The notes beneath the pieces are model-generated. The model saw only the letters and a list, made by a program, of their open reading frames with translations. It had not been told where the DNA came from and made no database searches. The translations under genes were made by a program, and so were the position numbers. This document shows, piece by piece, positions 22,201 through 33,840 of a DNA stretch of 64,000 nt (position 1 is the first letter of the stretch; the number at the start of each line of letters is the position of its first letter). This DNA comes from Chlorella sorokiniana (taxonomy: Eukaryota; Chlorophyta; Trebouxiophyceae; Chlorellales; Chlorellaceae), in contig CP084612.1 of NCBI GenBank assembly GCA_025917655.1, positions 1,364,001 to 1,428,000 of the forward strand, in the 5' to 3' direction.

Positions 22201-23232
22201 AACACATGAGGGAACTCGTTCCTGCGGCACTTGAAGGGGCTGCGGCGCCTGCTTGCCTTCAAAGGGCAGATGCCGGAGCGCAGCGGCGGCAGCAGGTTGC
22301 AGGGCCCAGGTCTGTGGGAGGGAGCTGCGCCGCCGCACACGCCGCAGCAGTGCTAGACTGACACGCCACGGGCAGGAGCCAGGTGAGAGCGCATGCATGA
22401 CCACGAAGCCTTGCTCTCCTGTCAGCTGCGCGCACCTGATGTTGCGGGGTTGAAGGCTGGCGCCACGCCCTTGCGCACCAGCTTCCAGTAGCCAGAGTGC
22501 AGGTGGTGGCACAGCAGGTTGGGCGACCGGCCGCCGGGGCTCGTCATCTGCGATGAAGCGGCGGCAAAGGCAGCCGCGAGTTGCGCACCAGCCATCGACG
22601 TACGGCTCAAAAGGTGGCATGCGGTCAAAACGGCGACCGGTCCACGCCCGGCCGGCTCTGCCAGGCGCTTGGCGGCAAGTGTGGGGGCGCTGGGAGCGGC
22701 AGGCCAACCCCTCCCTCCCAGCCTCCCAGCCTCACACCCATACATGCTTCACACCATGTCATTCACTCCTTCTCCCTGTTTAGCTACCTGGTCCATGGTG
22801 CCGTACACGCCCGGCGCCTTTGGCAGGTCTGTGCCGGGCGCCAGCGCCGCCTGCCACAGCGCCGGGTCCGCCACCACCACCATGGGCACGTGCAGAATGC
22901 GCACGTAGAAGATGCCCCCAGCTGGTTGGCAAAGCGCGTGAAGATCTGCGACATCAGCGCAAAGAACCACAAAACGTGTAGCTGCGCCTGAGGAGGATGC
23001 CGCAGCAACGCGTGGCGGGGCAGAATTGGCGGGTGGGTGCGGCGGGTGGGCACACCTGGGCCATGTGATCGCCGCCGTCCTGCAGGAGCTCCCATGCCCC
23101 CAAGAAGCCCATCTTCGGGTGCGGCAGCGAGGACAGGGCGCGCAGCGTCGCGGCCCATCTCGCCACCTTGCTCAGCAGCACGCACGCTGCCAGGGCGCCC
23201 AACAGGGCAAGCGCCGTGCCAACTGGCTCCAT
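19271..23232 (-). CDS. Cytochrome P450 monooxygenase
   Basis: Membrane-anchored, heme-thiolate monooxygenase; substrate unknown. The ATG at 23232 starts an N-terminal anchor (VGTALALLGALAACVLLSKV) and PHPKMGFLGAWELLQDG. Downstream exons give IFTRFANQLG with FYVRILHVPMVVVADPALW, SGYWKLVRKGVAPAFNP (helix C, W-x3-R), and FPHVLELTEQLCTALYRAG. Then follow SLDVIARIGFATEFGAIKAY, the I-helix LFFFAGGESTG joined to HTMAWALMLLAQHPEAEEKV (oxygen-activating Thr kept), EAMRMVPVSGGTVRV (ExxR), RPEEFRPERWEDP, and the heme loop FMPFAGGVRNCIGQNLAK (about 19818-19760) with the Cys ligand. The C-terminus runs through GAIWDIHVNRLSM to a stop at 19271. There is one missing-G frame break near 22920. The gene lies between two NYN paralogues and is transcribed against both. 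Confidence 0.88.
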
Positions 23233-23633
23233 GATGACTCCTGCAGGCACAGAAAGCCATCGATCGCAGTCAGCAATGTGCATGGCGTGGATACAGCCGC
23301 CTCAGCACCGCGGGACAAGTGGCATGGATGCTCAGGGGTTCGCCCTCTGTGGCGTGGAAAATGGCAGATTGATTCCAAATAAGTTTGTGAGGATTGCTTG
23401 CACATGATGGGTGACTCCTGCAAGCATGGCACTCTTCATATGGTCAAGGACCAAGCCAACGCTTCCCGCTCTGCAGCCGCCGCCTCCACATTGATTACCT
23501 CTTGAGCGCGGCACCTAAGGGGGAGGGCTGGAGGTCAATCGTTCCTCACCTCAGAATAGTTTCTGAGCTGAGCAAGTATTCCAGTCCACCACATTCACAA
23601 GCGAACCCAGTCCCTCCATCGGTTCCGCCGCAG

Positions 23634-25207
23634 GTGCACCGCCGCAGGAGCACAGCACAGCATGAACATGTCGAGAACAGAATTCGGGAACCGGTCCTCG
23701 ACTATGACTTGATGGTGAGCAAGAGGACTCGGGGGCAGGAGTTGCTACGCGCAGCAGCTTGTCGCAACCGATGTTAGTGCTGCACGTTTCCCACTTCTGC
23801 GCTGCCGCACCCCAACGTCGGCGGCGGTGTACAGGGTCTCGAAAGGTATGTGATGCTCGACAGACAATCCCTGCACGCTTGCGCTCGCCGTCACTCTGTC
23901 GAACGTTGACAATACGTTTCGCAGGGACCCAAGCGTGAAGCCCGGGTGTTTTGGGATCTAGGTGCGCTGAAGTTGTCTCTTCGAGCTGCCCGACCGTTGT
24001 CAACCAACCAACCTGCCGTCGCCCTGCGCCGCCACTGTCGCTGCCGCCAGGGGCGCTCAAAATTGCGCTCCCTGCCCGCCCGCAGACAACATCAGCGCCA
24101 AGAATGCGGAGCATGCGCTGGTGATTGGCCACCGGCTGAAGCGCACTGCGCAGCGTGTGACGGGCCTGGCCCCCTCCCTCACCGCCTTTGCCAACGAGTA
24201 CACGGTCGAGCGGCTGCGCAGCCGCAGCAGCGACGCGTTCTGGCGGGGGCGTTGGAGGTGCTGGAAGCAGAGCTGGTCGTGGCGGGGCTGGAGAAAGATG
24301 CGGCAGACATGCTGATGCGACGTGAGTGGGTGTGCCCCTGAAAAGGCGCCCGTAGGGCCCCGCAGCCGCCCATCAGCCGGTGCTGCCAAGATGGACCGTT
24401 CTGCCGGAGCTGACGCCACCTCTGCTTGGCCGGCCCTCAGCTGCGCGCCAAGGCCTGCATGTTGTCCTACGCCCGGCTCGTTGCCGCGCTCGCCAGCCTG
24501 ACTCCCCAACGCCGCCACCCCGCTGCAGGTGACATGCTGCTGTTCGCGGAGCGGCTCGGCCCGGCAGCGGCGGTGGTGTGCGTCAGCAACGACCAGGGCT
24601 TTGGCCCCTCCCTTGAGCGCTGCTCTCGCATGGGCGCCTTCACCGTGGCAGGTGGGCCGGCTGCCCGGCTTTCGCTGCGCTGCAGTTGCTGCTGGCACCC
24701 CCAGCAAACCCCAACCAACGCTGTGCGCCGCCGATGCCGCTGGTGTGCGTGCTGTCAGCTGTGTGAGCAGCGCGCTGTGTCCACTGTTGCACGCGCAGTG
24801 GGCACGTACCTGCGCAATTCCGGCTTCAACTGGAGCCAGCGGCCCGGCAAGCTGCCGCTGCCTGCCGCCGCCAACGCGATTGTCGCGTGGCACCCCGGCC
24901 GTGCGCAGCAGCACTCCAAGCAGGAGCTGGACTTGGTGCACGACTGGCAGCAGCGCGTGCGGTGGCCGGCCGACGGCACGCCCCCGTGCTGCCTCCCGAG
25001 CTGCGCAAGCCTCGTGTGCTGCACGCGCACAAGGGCGTCTGCTGCACACGCTGGCTCAACAAGGACCGCCCGCTTCCGCCCGAGCTGCAGTCGGCGCTGC
25101 CAGGAAAGCTGGCGGCTGGCGGCATCCGCTGCAGCGGCGGCGGCAGCAGGGGCGCGTTGGGCGCCAGCGCCGGGGTGGTCCCGACGGTGGGGAATGCTGA
25201 CACATGA
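23634..25207 (+). CDS. NYN (PIN-like ribonuclease) domain protein, copy 2
   Basis: Paralogue of the gene at 18084-19200. The first readable exon starts after a CAG acceptor at 23633 and ends in PVLDYDLM; the true start must lie upstream and is not resolved. The next exon (from 23925) reads GPKREARVFWDL and ends in an apparent TAG. Splicing turns it into CTA-G|AC, giving FWDLDNISAKNAEHALVIG. Then follow LTAFANEYTVERLRSRSSD, ALEVLEAELVVAGLEKDAA, DMLLFAERLGPAAAVVCVSN followed by DQGFGPSLERCSRMGAFTVA (SND motif), and VGTYLRNSGFNWSQRPGKL. The last part, in a shifted frame, gives LPPELRKPRVLHAHKGV with a stop at 25207. Frame breaks are near 24238 and 24985. Its conserved catalytic-type acidic positions suggest a functional RNase fold. 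Confidence 0.65.
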
Positions 25208-25718
25208 AACTTGTTTGCTGCGCGGGCCACTGCTAAATGCTCAGGAAGCACGGCCCTGCCTTCTGTCTACTGCTGCTGCTGGATTGTCTTAATCTCAGCC
25301 CCAACCTGCGATTCTTCCTTGGCTCCCTGCAACTCTGCTCCAGTTTTCTGTGCGTTGAGCGACTTTCGGCTGTGCATGCCGCATGCACACGTTCCTGTGC
25401 CCACAATTCTGTGCCATTCCAAGGCCTGTCTGGCCCCCTGCCAAGTCACGCGACACATGGCCATGTGGCGGAACTTTTCTCAGAAAGCCCCCGCCCCCTG
25501 CCGCCCGCCCCCACGCGCTCTCGCGGCCCCCCGGCTCCTCTTGCCTTCTATGATGCCATCACTGCAACATACATACAATGCAAACCATGTTCAATAGATG
25601 CCTCTCTCGCAATGCACGCTTGTTGACTTCCCGCCCTTTGCCTTATGCCTTACAACCCAACGCTGGCTCTTGTGACATGCCATGCCTTCAAGCGGTGGGC
25701 AGCGTCCGAGCGCTGTCC
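25208..25718. other. Convergent intergenic stretch
   Basis: About 510 bases between the 3' ends of NYN copy 2 (plus) and the coiled-coil gene (minus). Contains TTACA at 25650-25654, that is TGTAA on the minus strand. No gene seen. Confidence 0.45.
25650..25654 (-). terminator. TGTAA poly(A) signal of the coiled-coil gene
   Basis: TTACA on the plus strand, 64 bases beyond the minus-strand stop at 25719. Confidence 0.5.
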
Positions 25719-28700
25719 CTACTGCCTGCCGCCGTCCAGGCTGCGCCGGAAGGCAAAGATGCCTCCCCAGCCGCCCTTGCCGCCGCACTGCTCCAGCTCA
25801 GCAGCGCTGGGCACGCTGTGGAGGCCGCCGCCGCCTGCCGCCGCGTGCGACTTGAACTTGAGCCACTTGCGGGGCTTGGCGTGCTGCGGGCTGCCGGGCA
25901 GGGAGTACGCCGCGGGGATGGTGATGCCCTCCACCGCCCGCACGGCACCTGCCGTGAAGCTGCCATGCGGGCTGCCTACGTCCCTGGACGCCCGCCGGGG
26001 ACCCCCTGCACCAGCGCTGGCAGGCCGCTGAGGCGCGGCGCCGACGCCCGAGCAGCCGGCAGGTGAGCAGGGAGCGCTGGCGGCACCGCTTGCTTCATGG
26101 GCCGCCCGCGGCACCTGCTCCAGGTAGCTCACCGCCGTCTGTACCGCCTGTACTGCCTGGCTGGGGCTGCGAGCGCGAGGCCGCACGTCCTGGGCGTCCG
26201 CCTCCCGGCTGCGGTTCCGGCTCACAGCGGCTCGTCTGCTGCGCCTTGGTGCACACATGTCGCGCCTCCCCAGCCGGCTGGCAGGCAATCTCCGCCGATG
26301 CGGCGGGCTGCAAGCCTGCAGGCGCAGCCGCCGCGAGCTTCGGCGACAGGAAGAAGCTTGCTCCGCCGAGCGTAGGGTGCGAGGCGACAGCGAGGGAGCC
26401 CGCTGCAGCGCCAGGGGTGAGCGTGAGGGGCTGCCCAGCCCGCAGCTGCGCCCGCCAGCGGTCGATGCTGCTCTCCAGGCCCGCCAGCATGGCACGGTAC
26501 CGCTGGCCGTCTGCCGACGGTGCAGCGGTGCCTGGGGCCGTTGGCTGGGCGATGGGCGGTGTCCACACCTGGGCAGCTGAAAACATCGTTCCGGGGCTGT
26601 GCTGAGGTGGGACGGGCACGGGTGCTGGTGGCGCCAGAGGCACAGCTGCGCAGGTGGCTGGTCGAGCTTCCCCTGGCATCGGCTGTTGTGCTGGCAGCGC
26701 CGGCAGGGCCCCTGCGCTGTGGTCTCCCCCTTGTGGCACCGCTTGCTGCAGCTGCTGCCAGATCTCCCCTGCCCGAGGCACCTGCGCCGCTACCGCCGCC
26801 CGTACATGTGCAGCCAGGGCCAGCTGCAGCGACCGCGCCACCTCGGCCGCCCTCAGGCTCTCCAGCCGCTCCCGCCCCAGCTTGCGCTGCTCGGCGGCGG
26901 CCGCCAGCTGAGCCTCCGCCGCTTCCTGTGCCGCAGCCTGCGCCTCCTCCCTCTCCCCCTGTGCAGCCTTGCGTTCCGCCTCAGCCCTGCGCTGCTGCTC
27001 CGCCAGCTGCTCCTGCCGCCCCTCCAGCTCAGCCTGCGCCGCCTGCAGCCGCGCGAAACCGGCCGCCAGCTCTGCAGACTGCCCCTTCACCCGCTGGCCC
27101 GCCTCCAGCAGCGAGCGCACCCGCGCGTCGAAGCCCCCCGCTGCTCCCGCACAGCCGCCTGCAGCGACGCGAGGCGCGCCTCCTCCGCCGCGCACCGCTC
27201 CTGCAGGCCCTCCAGCCGCTGCCTTGCCGTGTCGGCTGCCTGCTTGGCCTGGGCGGCCTGCAGTGTGCCGCAACGAGCCTTCAAAGGGATGTTGAATTGC
27301 TGGGCAGGCAAACTCGCCTCACCCAGGCACTGGATGTGTCTGCCCGCCACTTTCCCTGTCAATACAGCACCTCTGGTGGTTGAAGGGTTGGCCCCCGCCC
27401 CAGAATCGGGCAGCCCCCAGCGGCCGCACCTGTCCTTTGAGATCAGCCACTGCCTTTGCGGCCTCCAGCTCAGCTCCCCGCGCAGCGTCCACAGCGCGCT
27501 CGGCGCTGCTCTGCCGCTCCGCTGCCGCCGCGCGCTCCGCCGCCAGCCGCGCCGCCAACGCCTCCTGCTCCGCTCGCGCTGGCTGCGCTGCTCCGCCAGC
27601 AGGGCGCGCTCCTGCCTCGCCGCCGCCTGCTCCCGTTGCACCTGCACCTCGGTCAGCGGTTGTTTGAACGAGTGCCGGAGCGGGACCCCAGCAAACGCAG
27701 GGTGGCTGAGTGAGGCATGTTTGCCGACAGCTGCCAGCCAGGCCCGCGACACACCTGCGCCCTCGCGGCCGCCAGCTCCGCCCGCTGCTCTCCCAGCTGC
27801 GCGCGGCCACGCTCCAGCTCCTGCTGGCCCTGCAGCAGGCCCTGCTTGAGGGCATGGGCAGCCTCCTCCCGCTGCCCCACCTCAGCCTGCTGCTCCGCCA
27901 GCACAGCCTCTCTGGCCTCGGCGTCGCACTCCCTGCATGCAAGGCGTGCTGTGCATGAAAAACATGCCTGCCCGCAGCAGGGAGTGCTGCATCTTCGAGG
28001 GAGGTGGCAGGCGGGCGGCGCCGCACCTCAGGCCCAGCTGCTTCTCGCGCCCCGCCGCCTCCCGTTCCCGCGCCGCCAGCGCGCGCTGCCGCTCCCTCAG
28101 GTGGCACACCACCCCATCCGCCTCCGCCTGCAGAGCATCCAGGTCGGCCTGCCGCCGCGCATTGTGTGCCTGCGTGCAGGAGGGAGTGGAGACCTCAGGG
28201 GTGGCAATTGGGTTGGGGGATGAGCAGCCAGGAAGCTGTCGCCACCAAGGCACGTCCGGGCAGCACCGCTCAGGCAGCTCAAAGCCAGCAAAAGCGGAGG
28301 TCAGACAAGGGGGCGCTTGGCAGGGCAGACGCGCCTCCATCCGCTCCGCCTCGTGCAGGCGACGGTCCGCCTCCCGCTGCGACTCTTCCGCGCTTTCCAG
28401 CTGCGCCAGCGCGGCATCCCGCTCCTCCGCCACGGTGCGCAGGTGACCCTCCAACTCCCGCAGAACCTGCAAATGCGGGGCATGCAGAGCACATCACTTG
28501 TCACATCCACTCCATCCATTTTCCATTCTCTTGACTCTTTGCAGAGAATTAGAGCCGGTTCTCCCCTGTACCTGCTGCCCGCTGGCCAGGTGCCGCCGGC
28601 ATTCGTCCAGCTGCTTCTGCACGCTTTGCGCCTTCAGCTCAGCAGCAGCAGCCGCGGCCTCAGCCTGGCCCTGCCGCTCGGTCGCCCGCCGTGCAGCCTT

Positions 28701-29812
28701 GGAGATGGTTGCAGCCTCTGCCTCGGACACAGCGAGCTGCTTCGCCAGAGCGGCCCCATGCTGGGCCGCAGCAGCCAGCTCCGCCTCCCGCTGCTGCAGC
28801 TGCTGCTGCGCTGCGGAGGCCCGGCTGGCAGCGGCCGCCGCCGCAGCAGCCTCGCCCTGGGCCGCCGCCAGCTGCTCCCCCAGCCGCGCCACCTGTGCCA
28901 GCAGCTCATCCCCCTTGCTCTCGCCTTGCGCCACGCGCTGCCGCGCCGCCGCCGCGTCATCCCGCACCGCCGCCAGCTCTGCCTGGACAGCGCTGAGCTG
29001 TGCAGCAACCTCTGCTCGCTCCCCTGCCGCCGCTGCCAGCTGCTCCTGCAGCTGCGCCACATCCCGCTCTGCCTGCATCTTGCTGGCTGCCAAGCGATCC
29101 ACCTCAGCCAGCATCTGCTCCACGGCAGCCTCGTTGGTCGCGCCCAGCCGCTCCTGCAGCCCTGCAACCTCCGCCTGCGACTGGGACAGCGCCTGCCGCG
29201 CCTCCGCCTCCCTACCCTCGGCCGCGGCGCTGCGCTGCTGCGCTTCCTCCACCTGCTGCTCCAGCTGGCTGACCCGAGCCTGCAGCGCGGCTGCCTGGTG
29301 CACCTCCAGCTGCTCCTGCTGCCGGTGATGCGGCACCAACGCTGGCTGCTGCACCTGCGCGCCAGCTGCAGCAGGCTGCAGGGGCTGCCGCTGCTGAAGC
29401 GCAGGGGCAGGGGGGCCGTGTGGCTCGTAGCGCGCACGGGCAGCCCGGCCGGCTTGGTTGACTGCAGTGGCTGCTGCATTGCGCCAGTCGTCGGGCGTAC
29501 CTGCAGCGTGCCTGCTGCCGACGCTGCGGTCGCCAGAGTGGCGCTGTGCTCCTCGATTCCTGGCAGCTCGTCGCTGGGGAGGGGCAGAGAGTCGTCGTCG
29601 GCAAACAGGCTTGAAGCCGGTGCTGGTATCTGTGCTGGATGGCCAGCGAAACCAACTCGCTGAGGACCTGTGAAGGGCCTGGAGCCGGCGGGGGGAGAAG
29701 GACCGCCGCCAGCTCCAAGCAGCACATCCAGCGAATCAAACTCGCCGGTGACAGTTGGCGGCGGGGCAGCCGCCGCTGCTGCGGCCCACCCAAGCGGGTG
29801 TTGGTGGTGCAT
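25719..29812 (-). CDS. Long Ala-rich coiled-coil protein
   Basis: Structural protein of more than 1000 residues that I cannot name with certainty. The ATG at 29812 opens a low-complexity, acidic N-terminus with FDSLDVLLGAGGG and ASSLFADDDSLPLPSDEL. From about 29350 to about 26800 almost every exon is heptad-rich coiled coil dominated by Ala, Gln, Glu, Leu and Arg (for example LQARVSQLEQQVEEAQ, LRELEGHLRTVAEERDAAL, RSLLEAGQRVKGQSAEL), broken by several introns. The tail has RYRAMLAGLESSIDRWRAQL, SHPTLGGASFFLSPKLAAAA, a Ser/Pro/Gln-rich linker, and a last block with AVQTAVSYLEQVP and KPRKWLKFKSH, ending at 25719. A centrosomal/transition-fibre protein such as FBF1, or a golgin, are possibilities; the repeat composition alone cannot decide. 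The opposite strand is open over long stretches only because Ala/Gln-rich codons read as Cys/Ser-rich protein in reverse. Confidence 0.6.
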
Positions 29813-30192
29813 GGGACTGACGCTAACGTCCCAGATTGGAATGTTTCAATCTTCAGAGCCTGAACCAAAGGCTTTGAACTGCCGGCTGAAACCGCACGAG
29901 GTTCCTGCTCAAGCAGTGCTCCGGTATGCTTCAATTGGCATAAGCCATGTCTAAAAGCTCGCTAGGATACAAACTTTGCTTGTGTTCGCATGGGTTGCCG
30001 AGCGTCAACCGGTGCGGGAGTCAAACTTGCCACCTCGGCGCATGCCCACTGGGCGGAGCTGCCTATTGCTTTCAGTTGCATTGCATTGGTTTCTGCTTGG
30101 GTGGGACCGCGCTAACCAGTTGGTCATATTGGTGAAGAGTGATCGGGTTGTTCGGGCTCCGCAGCACTTGGACGTTACCAGCACGGGCAGCC
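29813..30192. promoter_or_regulatory. Divergent promoter region, coiled-coil gene / TXNDC9
   Basis: 380 bases between two outward-facing start codons, less GC-rich than the flanking exons. No other feature recognised. Confidence 0.35.
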
Positions 30193-31477
30193 ATGGATGT
30201 ACAAAAGGTCAAGGGCCAGATGCACAGCCTGGCCTTTGGCCAGGCGATGGCCAAGGCAGCGGAGGACTACAAAAAGGTGTTTGGCGCTGTGTCACGCCCC
30301 TGCAACGTTTTAGCTCGCAGTCCTACCAGTGTAGAAGCACGTGAGTCGGGATACACCGCCATGAGTGCCGTTGCCAACCCTGCCTGCCTGCCGCTGCCTG
30401 CCGCCGCCCCCAGGAGCTCCTTGCGGCAGAAGCAGCGGCAGCGGCAGGCCCATCCTATGCCCAAGTGGATGTGGACGACCTGCTGGACGACCCAGACCTG
30501 GAGAAGCTTCATGCGGAGCGGCTTGCCCAGATGCAGCGGGAGGCGGAGAAGCGCGTCAAGATGCAGCAGAAGGGACACGGTGTGCTTCCCCCGCCTCTGG
30601 CCCCAATCGTCTCGCAAACGCTCCTCCCTGCTGCGCTCCTACGCGCCGCAACATCCCACTCGCCTTCACCCGCTGCGCCAACTGCTTGCGCGAGCGCCCC
30701 GTTGCCTGGCTCGGCCGCAGGCGCCTACGAAGAGATCTCCGAGGGCGATTTTCTGGAGGCGGTGACGAAGACGGAGCGGGTGGTGTGCCACTTCTTCCAC
30801 CGCGAGTTTGAGCGCTGCCGCATCATGGACAAACACCTGGGGGAGCTGGCGCGCAAGCACTTTGGCACGCGCTTCATCAAGCTGTCGGCGCCGGTGAGCC
30901 GCGGCGGCAGGGGGCCGCCCGCCGTGAGCACCCGCATCGAGCAGCACGCCCGGGCAGCGGCACCGGCAGCAGCTGCCTGCAAGGAGCGCCCCTGCCGCTC
31001 GCCGCGCCGCCTGACCCGCCCGGCAAGCACCCAATTCTGGTGCAGGACGCCCCGTTCTTCGTGGAGAAGCTGCAGGTCCGCATGCTGCCGTGCGTGGTGA
31101 TGTTTGTGGGCGGCGTGGCGGTGGACCGCATCGTGGGCTTCGACACGCTGGGCGCCGCAGACGACTTCCCCACCACCCAGGTGAAACACACGCGATTCCA
31201 AAGTGCGAGGGCGCCTGGGGGCGGCACGGCTGTTCCGTTCCGCTCAGAGCTGCCCCGCCTCCCTTGCCGCCCTGACGCTGCTGCTGGCACGGTGCGCTGC
31301 CTGGTGTCAGGTGGAGAAGAAGCTGCTCAAGGCGGGGTGGTGGAGCCGCCGCCGCAGCGCAAGGACGACTCGGACGACGAGGAGGCGGCAGCGCAGCGGC
31401 GCACCATGCGGGTGGGGTTGGCGCAGGCGCAGCGGCGGCAGCAGACGCAGTCTGATGAAGACTCGGACTTTGAGTGA
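30193..31477 (+). CDS. TXNDC9: Thioredoxin domain-containing protein 9 (phosducin-like 3)
   Basis: Cytosolic phosducin-like co-chaperone that works with the CCT chaperonin in tubulin and actin folding. The ATG at 30193 gives MDVQKVKGQMHSLAFGQAMA. The second exon has VDVDDLLDDPDLEKLHAERL and ends in KGH, followed after splicing by the family block AYEEISEGDFLEAVTKTERV, VCHFFHREFERCRIMDKHL and LARKHFGTRFIKLSAP. The next exon gives DAPFFVEKLQVRMLPCVVMF and VGFDTLGAADDFPTTQ. The last exon (VEKKLLKAG) shifts frame at a GGGG run near 31336, then reads VVEPPPQRKDDSDDEEAA and ends in an acidic DEDSDFE at 31477. As in other TXNDC9 proteins, the usual thioredoxin CxxC is absent and a single Cys sits before the IMDKHL helix. 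Confidence 0.88.
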
Positions 31478-31628
31478 TGGGGGGCCGCCTGGCCGCCGAT
31501 GCCGCTGGCTGCTTCCAAGCCCTTGTACCTGTTCCTGCTCTAGTTGCTGCCTCTCATGCTCTCCATTGCCGCTCGATCTGACGCCCAACTCTCCCAGCAC
31601 CACAGCTTTTTCACAAGTCCATGCAACA

Positions 31629-33840
31629 TTACGGCCGCCTTTCACTCGGCTTGCGCACAGAGAATGCCTCAAACGTTGAAGCTGGCCAGGGCAGGGTGGG
31701 GGTGTGGCTCCAGCGCCGCCTCCACGCTCGCTGCACGGCGGCACGGGCGGGCCGCCAGGTCAGCGCCAGGTCATCGCCACCCTTGCAGCTGAACTTGCAC
31801 GCCCACGCACCCTTGTCCCAGTAGGCGTCCTCCGCCCCCTTGCCGTCCACGTGCTCCAAATACCAGGCCACGGTCTGGCGCAGGCCCTGCTCCCACGGCG
31901 TGCGCTCCCGCCAGCCGAGGGTCGCCAGCTTGGCGTCGCAAATGAAGTACCTGCCAGGGCGGCCAGCCAGGGACCCCAGCAACAAAAATCAACAGCTCTC
32001 AGGGCTGGGGCTTGAGCATGCGCAACCCCATCACGCCCGAGCTCAAGCCTCGTACTGTCTGGCCGGCAGGGGCCGCTGAGGTCCCCCTCCCGCCCCCCCG
32101 TCCCCCGCTCACCGCCTGTCGTTGAAGGCGCGGTCCCGCACGTGCTCCAGGCGGCCACCGGGCGGCAGGCCCAGCGCGGCCAGCACGTCACGCGCCACGT
32201 CGAGCACGCTGCGCTCCACCTGGCTGCCCACGTTGTACACCTCGCCCACGCGGCCCTGGACACGACAGCAGGGGGCAGCCGCGGGCGGGGAGCTTGCCGT
32301 GTCATGGTCCCCCGCTGCTTGGCATGACCCATTCGTTCTAGTGGTGTAAAGGCTGGTGGTCACGGCTCGTCTCCTGCAAGCCTGGTGCGGCAGCCCTGCC
32401 CCCCTCTCACCGAGCCACCACCCCTGGCTCGCCTTGTGCAGGATGAGGTCAAACGCCTCAGCCACGTCGTCAACATGCAGGTAGGAACGCGTGGCGGCGC
32501 CAGAGCCGTGCACCGGCAGGCGCTCGCCGCGCGCGGCTCGCAGAGCAAACTTGGGCACTGCGGCTCGGGGTAAGGGGGACGGCCGGCATGGTGGGTGCAT
32601 GCTGCCTGCAGCCGCCAGGAGCTGCTGCATGGGCCACTGTTCTGATCTGCAGGCATCTGGGCCAAGCCAGCGCGACGTACACGCAGCTCTGCCGCCGCCG
32701 CAGCGCACCCAGCTTCTCCGGGAACTGGCGTGGGCCGTATACATTATTGGAACGGGTTACCAGCACAGGAAGGCGGTACGAGGTGAGGTACGCGCGGGCC
32801 ATCAGCTCCGCGCCCGCCTTGGCGGCGGAGTAAGGGTTGGTGGGCGCCAGGGAGGAGTCTTCTGGCAGGCCTGAAGGGTGAAGGGCCAGACCACAGCACC
32901 CCTGGCAGCTGCAGCACAGCATACACATAGGCTTGCAGCCTCGCATCCAAAGCTGGCAAGGTCTGCAGGCGCTGTGGCCCTCCTGCGCGCACGAGGGCCC
33001 CACCCGCCAGCGCCCCAAACGACGCGTCGCCGTAGACCTCGTCGGTGGACACGCACACAAAGCGCCGCACGCCGCCGTACGCGCGGCACGCCTCCAGGAG
33101 CACGTGCGTGCCGTAGCTGCAGCAGCAGGGAGGGGCCAGCCACGTGGGAAGGAGGGTCAGGTGCCGTTCGTTCCGCTTGCCAACGCGCTTGCGCTGCGGG
33201 AGTGTGCGCCATCTGCTGCAGGAGCCCCTCTCTGCGCGTTGGCCCCCCTCCCCCTCCCACGTGTTGTTTTTGGTGAAGTCCAGGGAGTTCCAGAAGGAAA
33301 GGTCGACGTGGGTTTGGGCGGCAAAGTGCAGCACGGTGTCCACGCCCTGCTCCCGCAGCACGTACTGCAGCAGGTCGGCGTCGCAGACGTCGCGCGGATG
33401 AGCTTGAAGCGCGGGCAGGCTGCCACCTCCTCCAGGTTGCGGGCGCTGGCGCAGTAGTCCATCTTGTCGTACACAACAACCTGCGCGGCGAGGCAGGCGC
33501 GGGTTGAGGGACAGAAGGGCAGGTGGGCCTGGAGCTGCCCCTGGATTGAAGGGCAGGGAGGCGAGCAGGCACAGGCGCGACGGCAGCAGCCCACGCGCCT
33601 TGTATTGCTCGTAACGCTTGAGCAGCCGCACGGCCACATGGCTGCCGATGAAGCCAGCGCCGCCGGTGACCTGCATCAAGCGCACGCACCCGTTGGCATG
33701 AACGCTTGCCTGGAGAGCGCCAGCACCGTCAATCTGCTTGGCGGCCCTGCTGCACCGCAGTTGCTCACCAAGATGACTTTTGGATCGTAGCCCTCTTCAC
33801 TCTCATCTGCGCCGTTGGGCACACTGCTACTGTGCACCAT
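31629..33840 (-). CDS. dTDP/UDP-glucose 4,6-dehydratase (RHM/RmlB-like)
   Basis: NAD-dependent dehydratase of the rhamnose pathway, making the 4-keto-6-deoxy sugar nucleotide. Exon 1 is exactly readable: 33840-33769, MVHSSSVPNGADESEEGYDP followed by KVIL. It splices to VTGGAGFIGSHVAVRLLKRY, completing the Rossmann GxxGxxG. Then come VVVYDKMDYCASARNLEEV, DVCDADLLQYVLREQGVDTV with LHFAAQTHVDLSF, THVLLEACRAYG with VCVSTDEVYGD (catalytic Thr-Asp-Glu), and NPYSAAKAGAELMARAYL (catalytic Y-x3-K). They are followed by LVTRSNNVYGPRQFPEKL, RSYLHVDDVAEAFDLIL, VGEVYNVGS, and GWRERTPWEQGLRQTVAWYL. The stop is at 31629. One frame break near 33396 looks like a missing G. Only the dehydratase half is present, not the plant RHM epimerase/reductase fusion. 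The product would feed wall rhamnose. Confidence 0.87.

Noticed and set aside
24057-25049. 330-codon minus-strand frame opposite NYN copy 2
   Set aside because: Antisense shadow; the plus strand carries the conserved NYN motifs and splice sites.
26599-29663. Long plus-strand open frames (over 400 codons each) rich in Leu/Arg/Cys/Ser
   Set aside because: They are antisense to the coiled-coil exons; repetitive Ala/Gln/Glu codons leave the other strand open. No domain and no start context.
29990-30060. tRNA-like T-arm string on the minus strand
   Set aside because: The arms do not pair into a cloverleaf and no D-arm or anticodon stem is evident.
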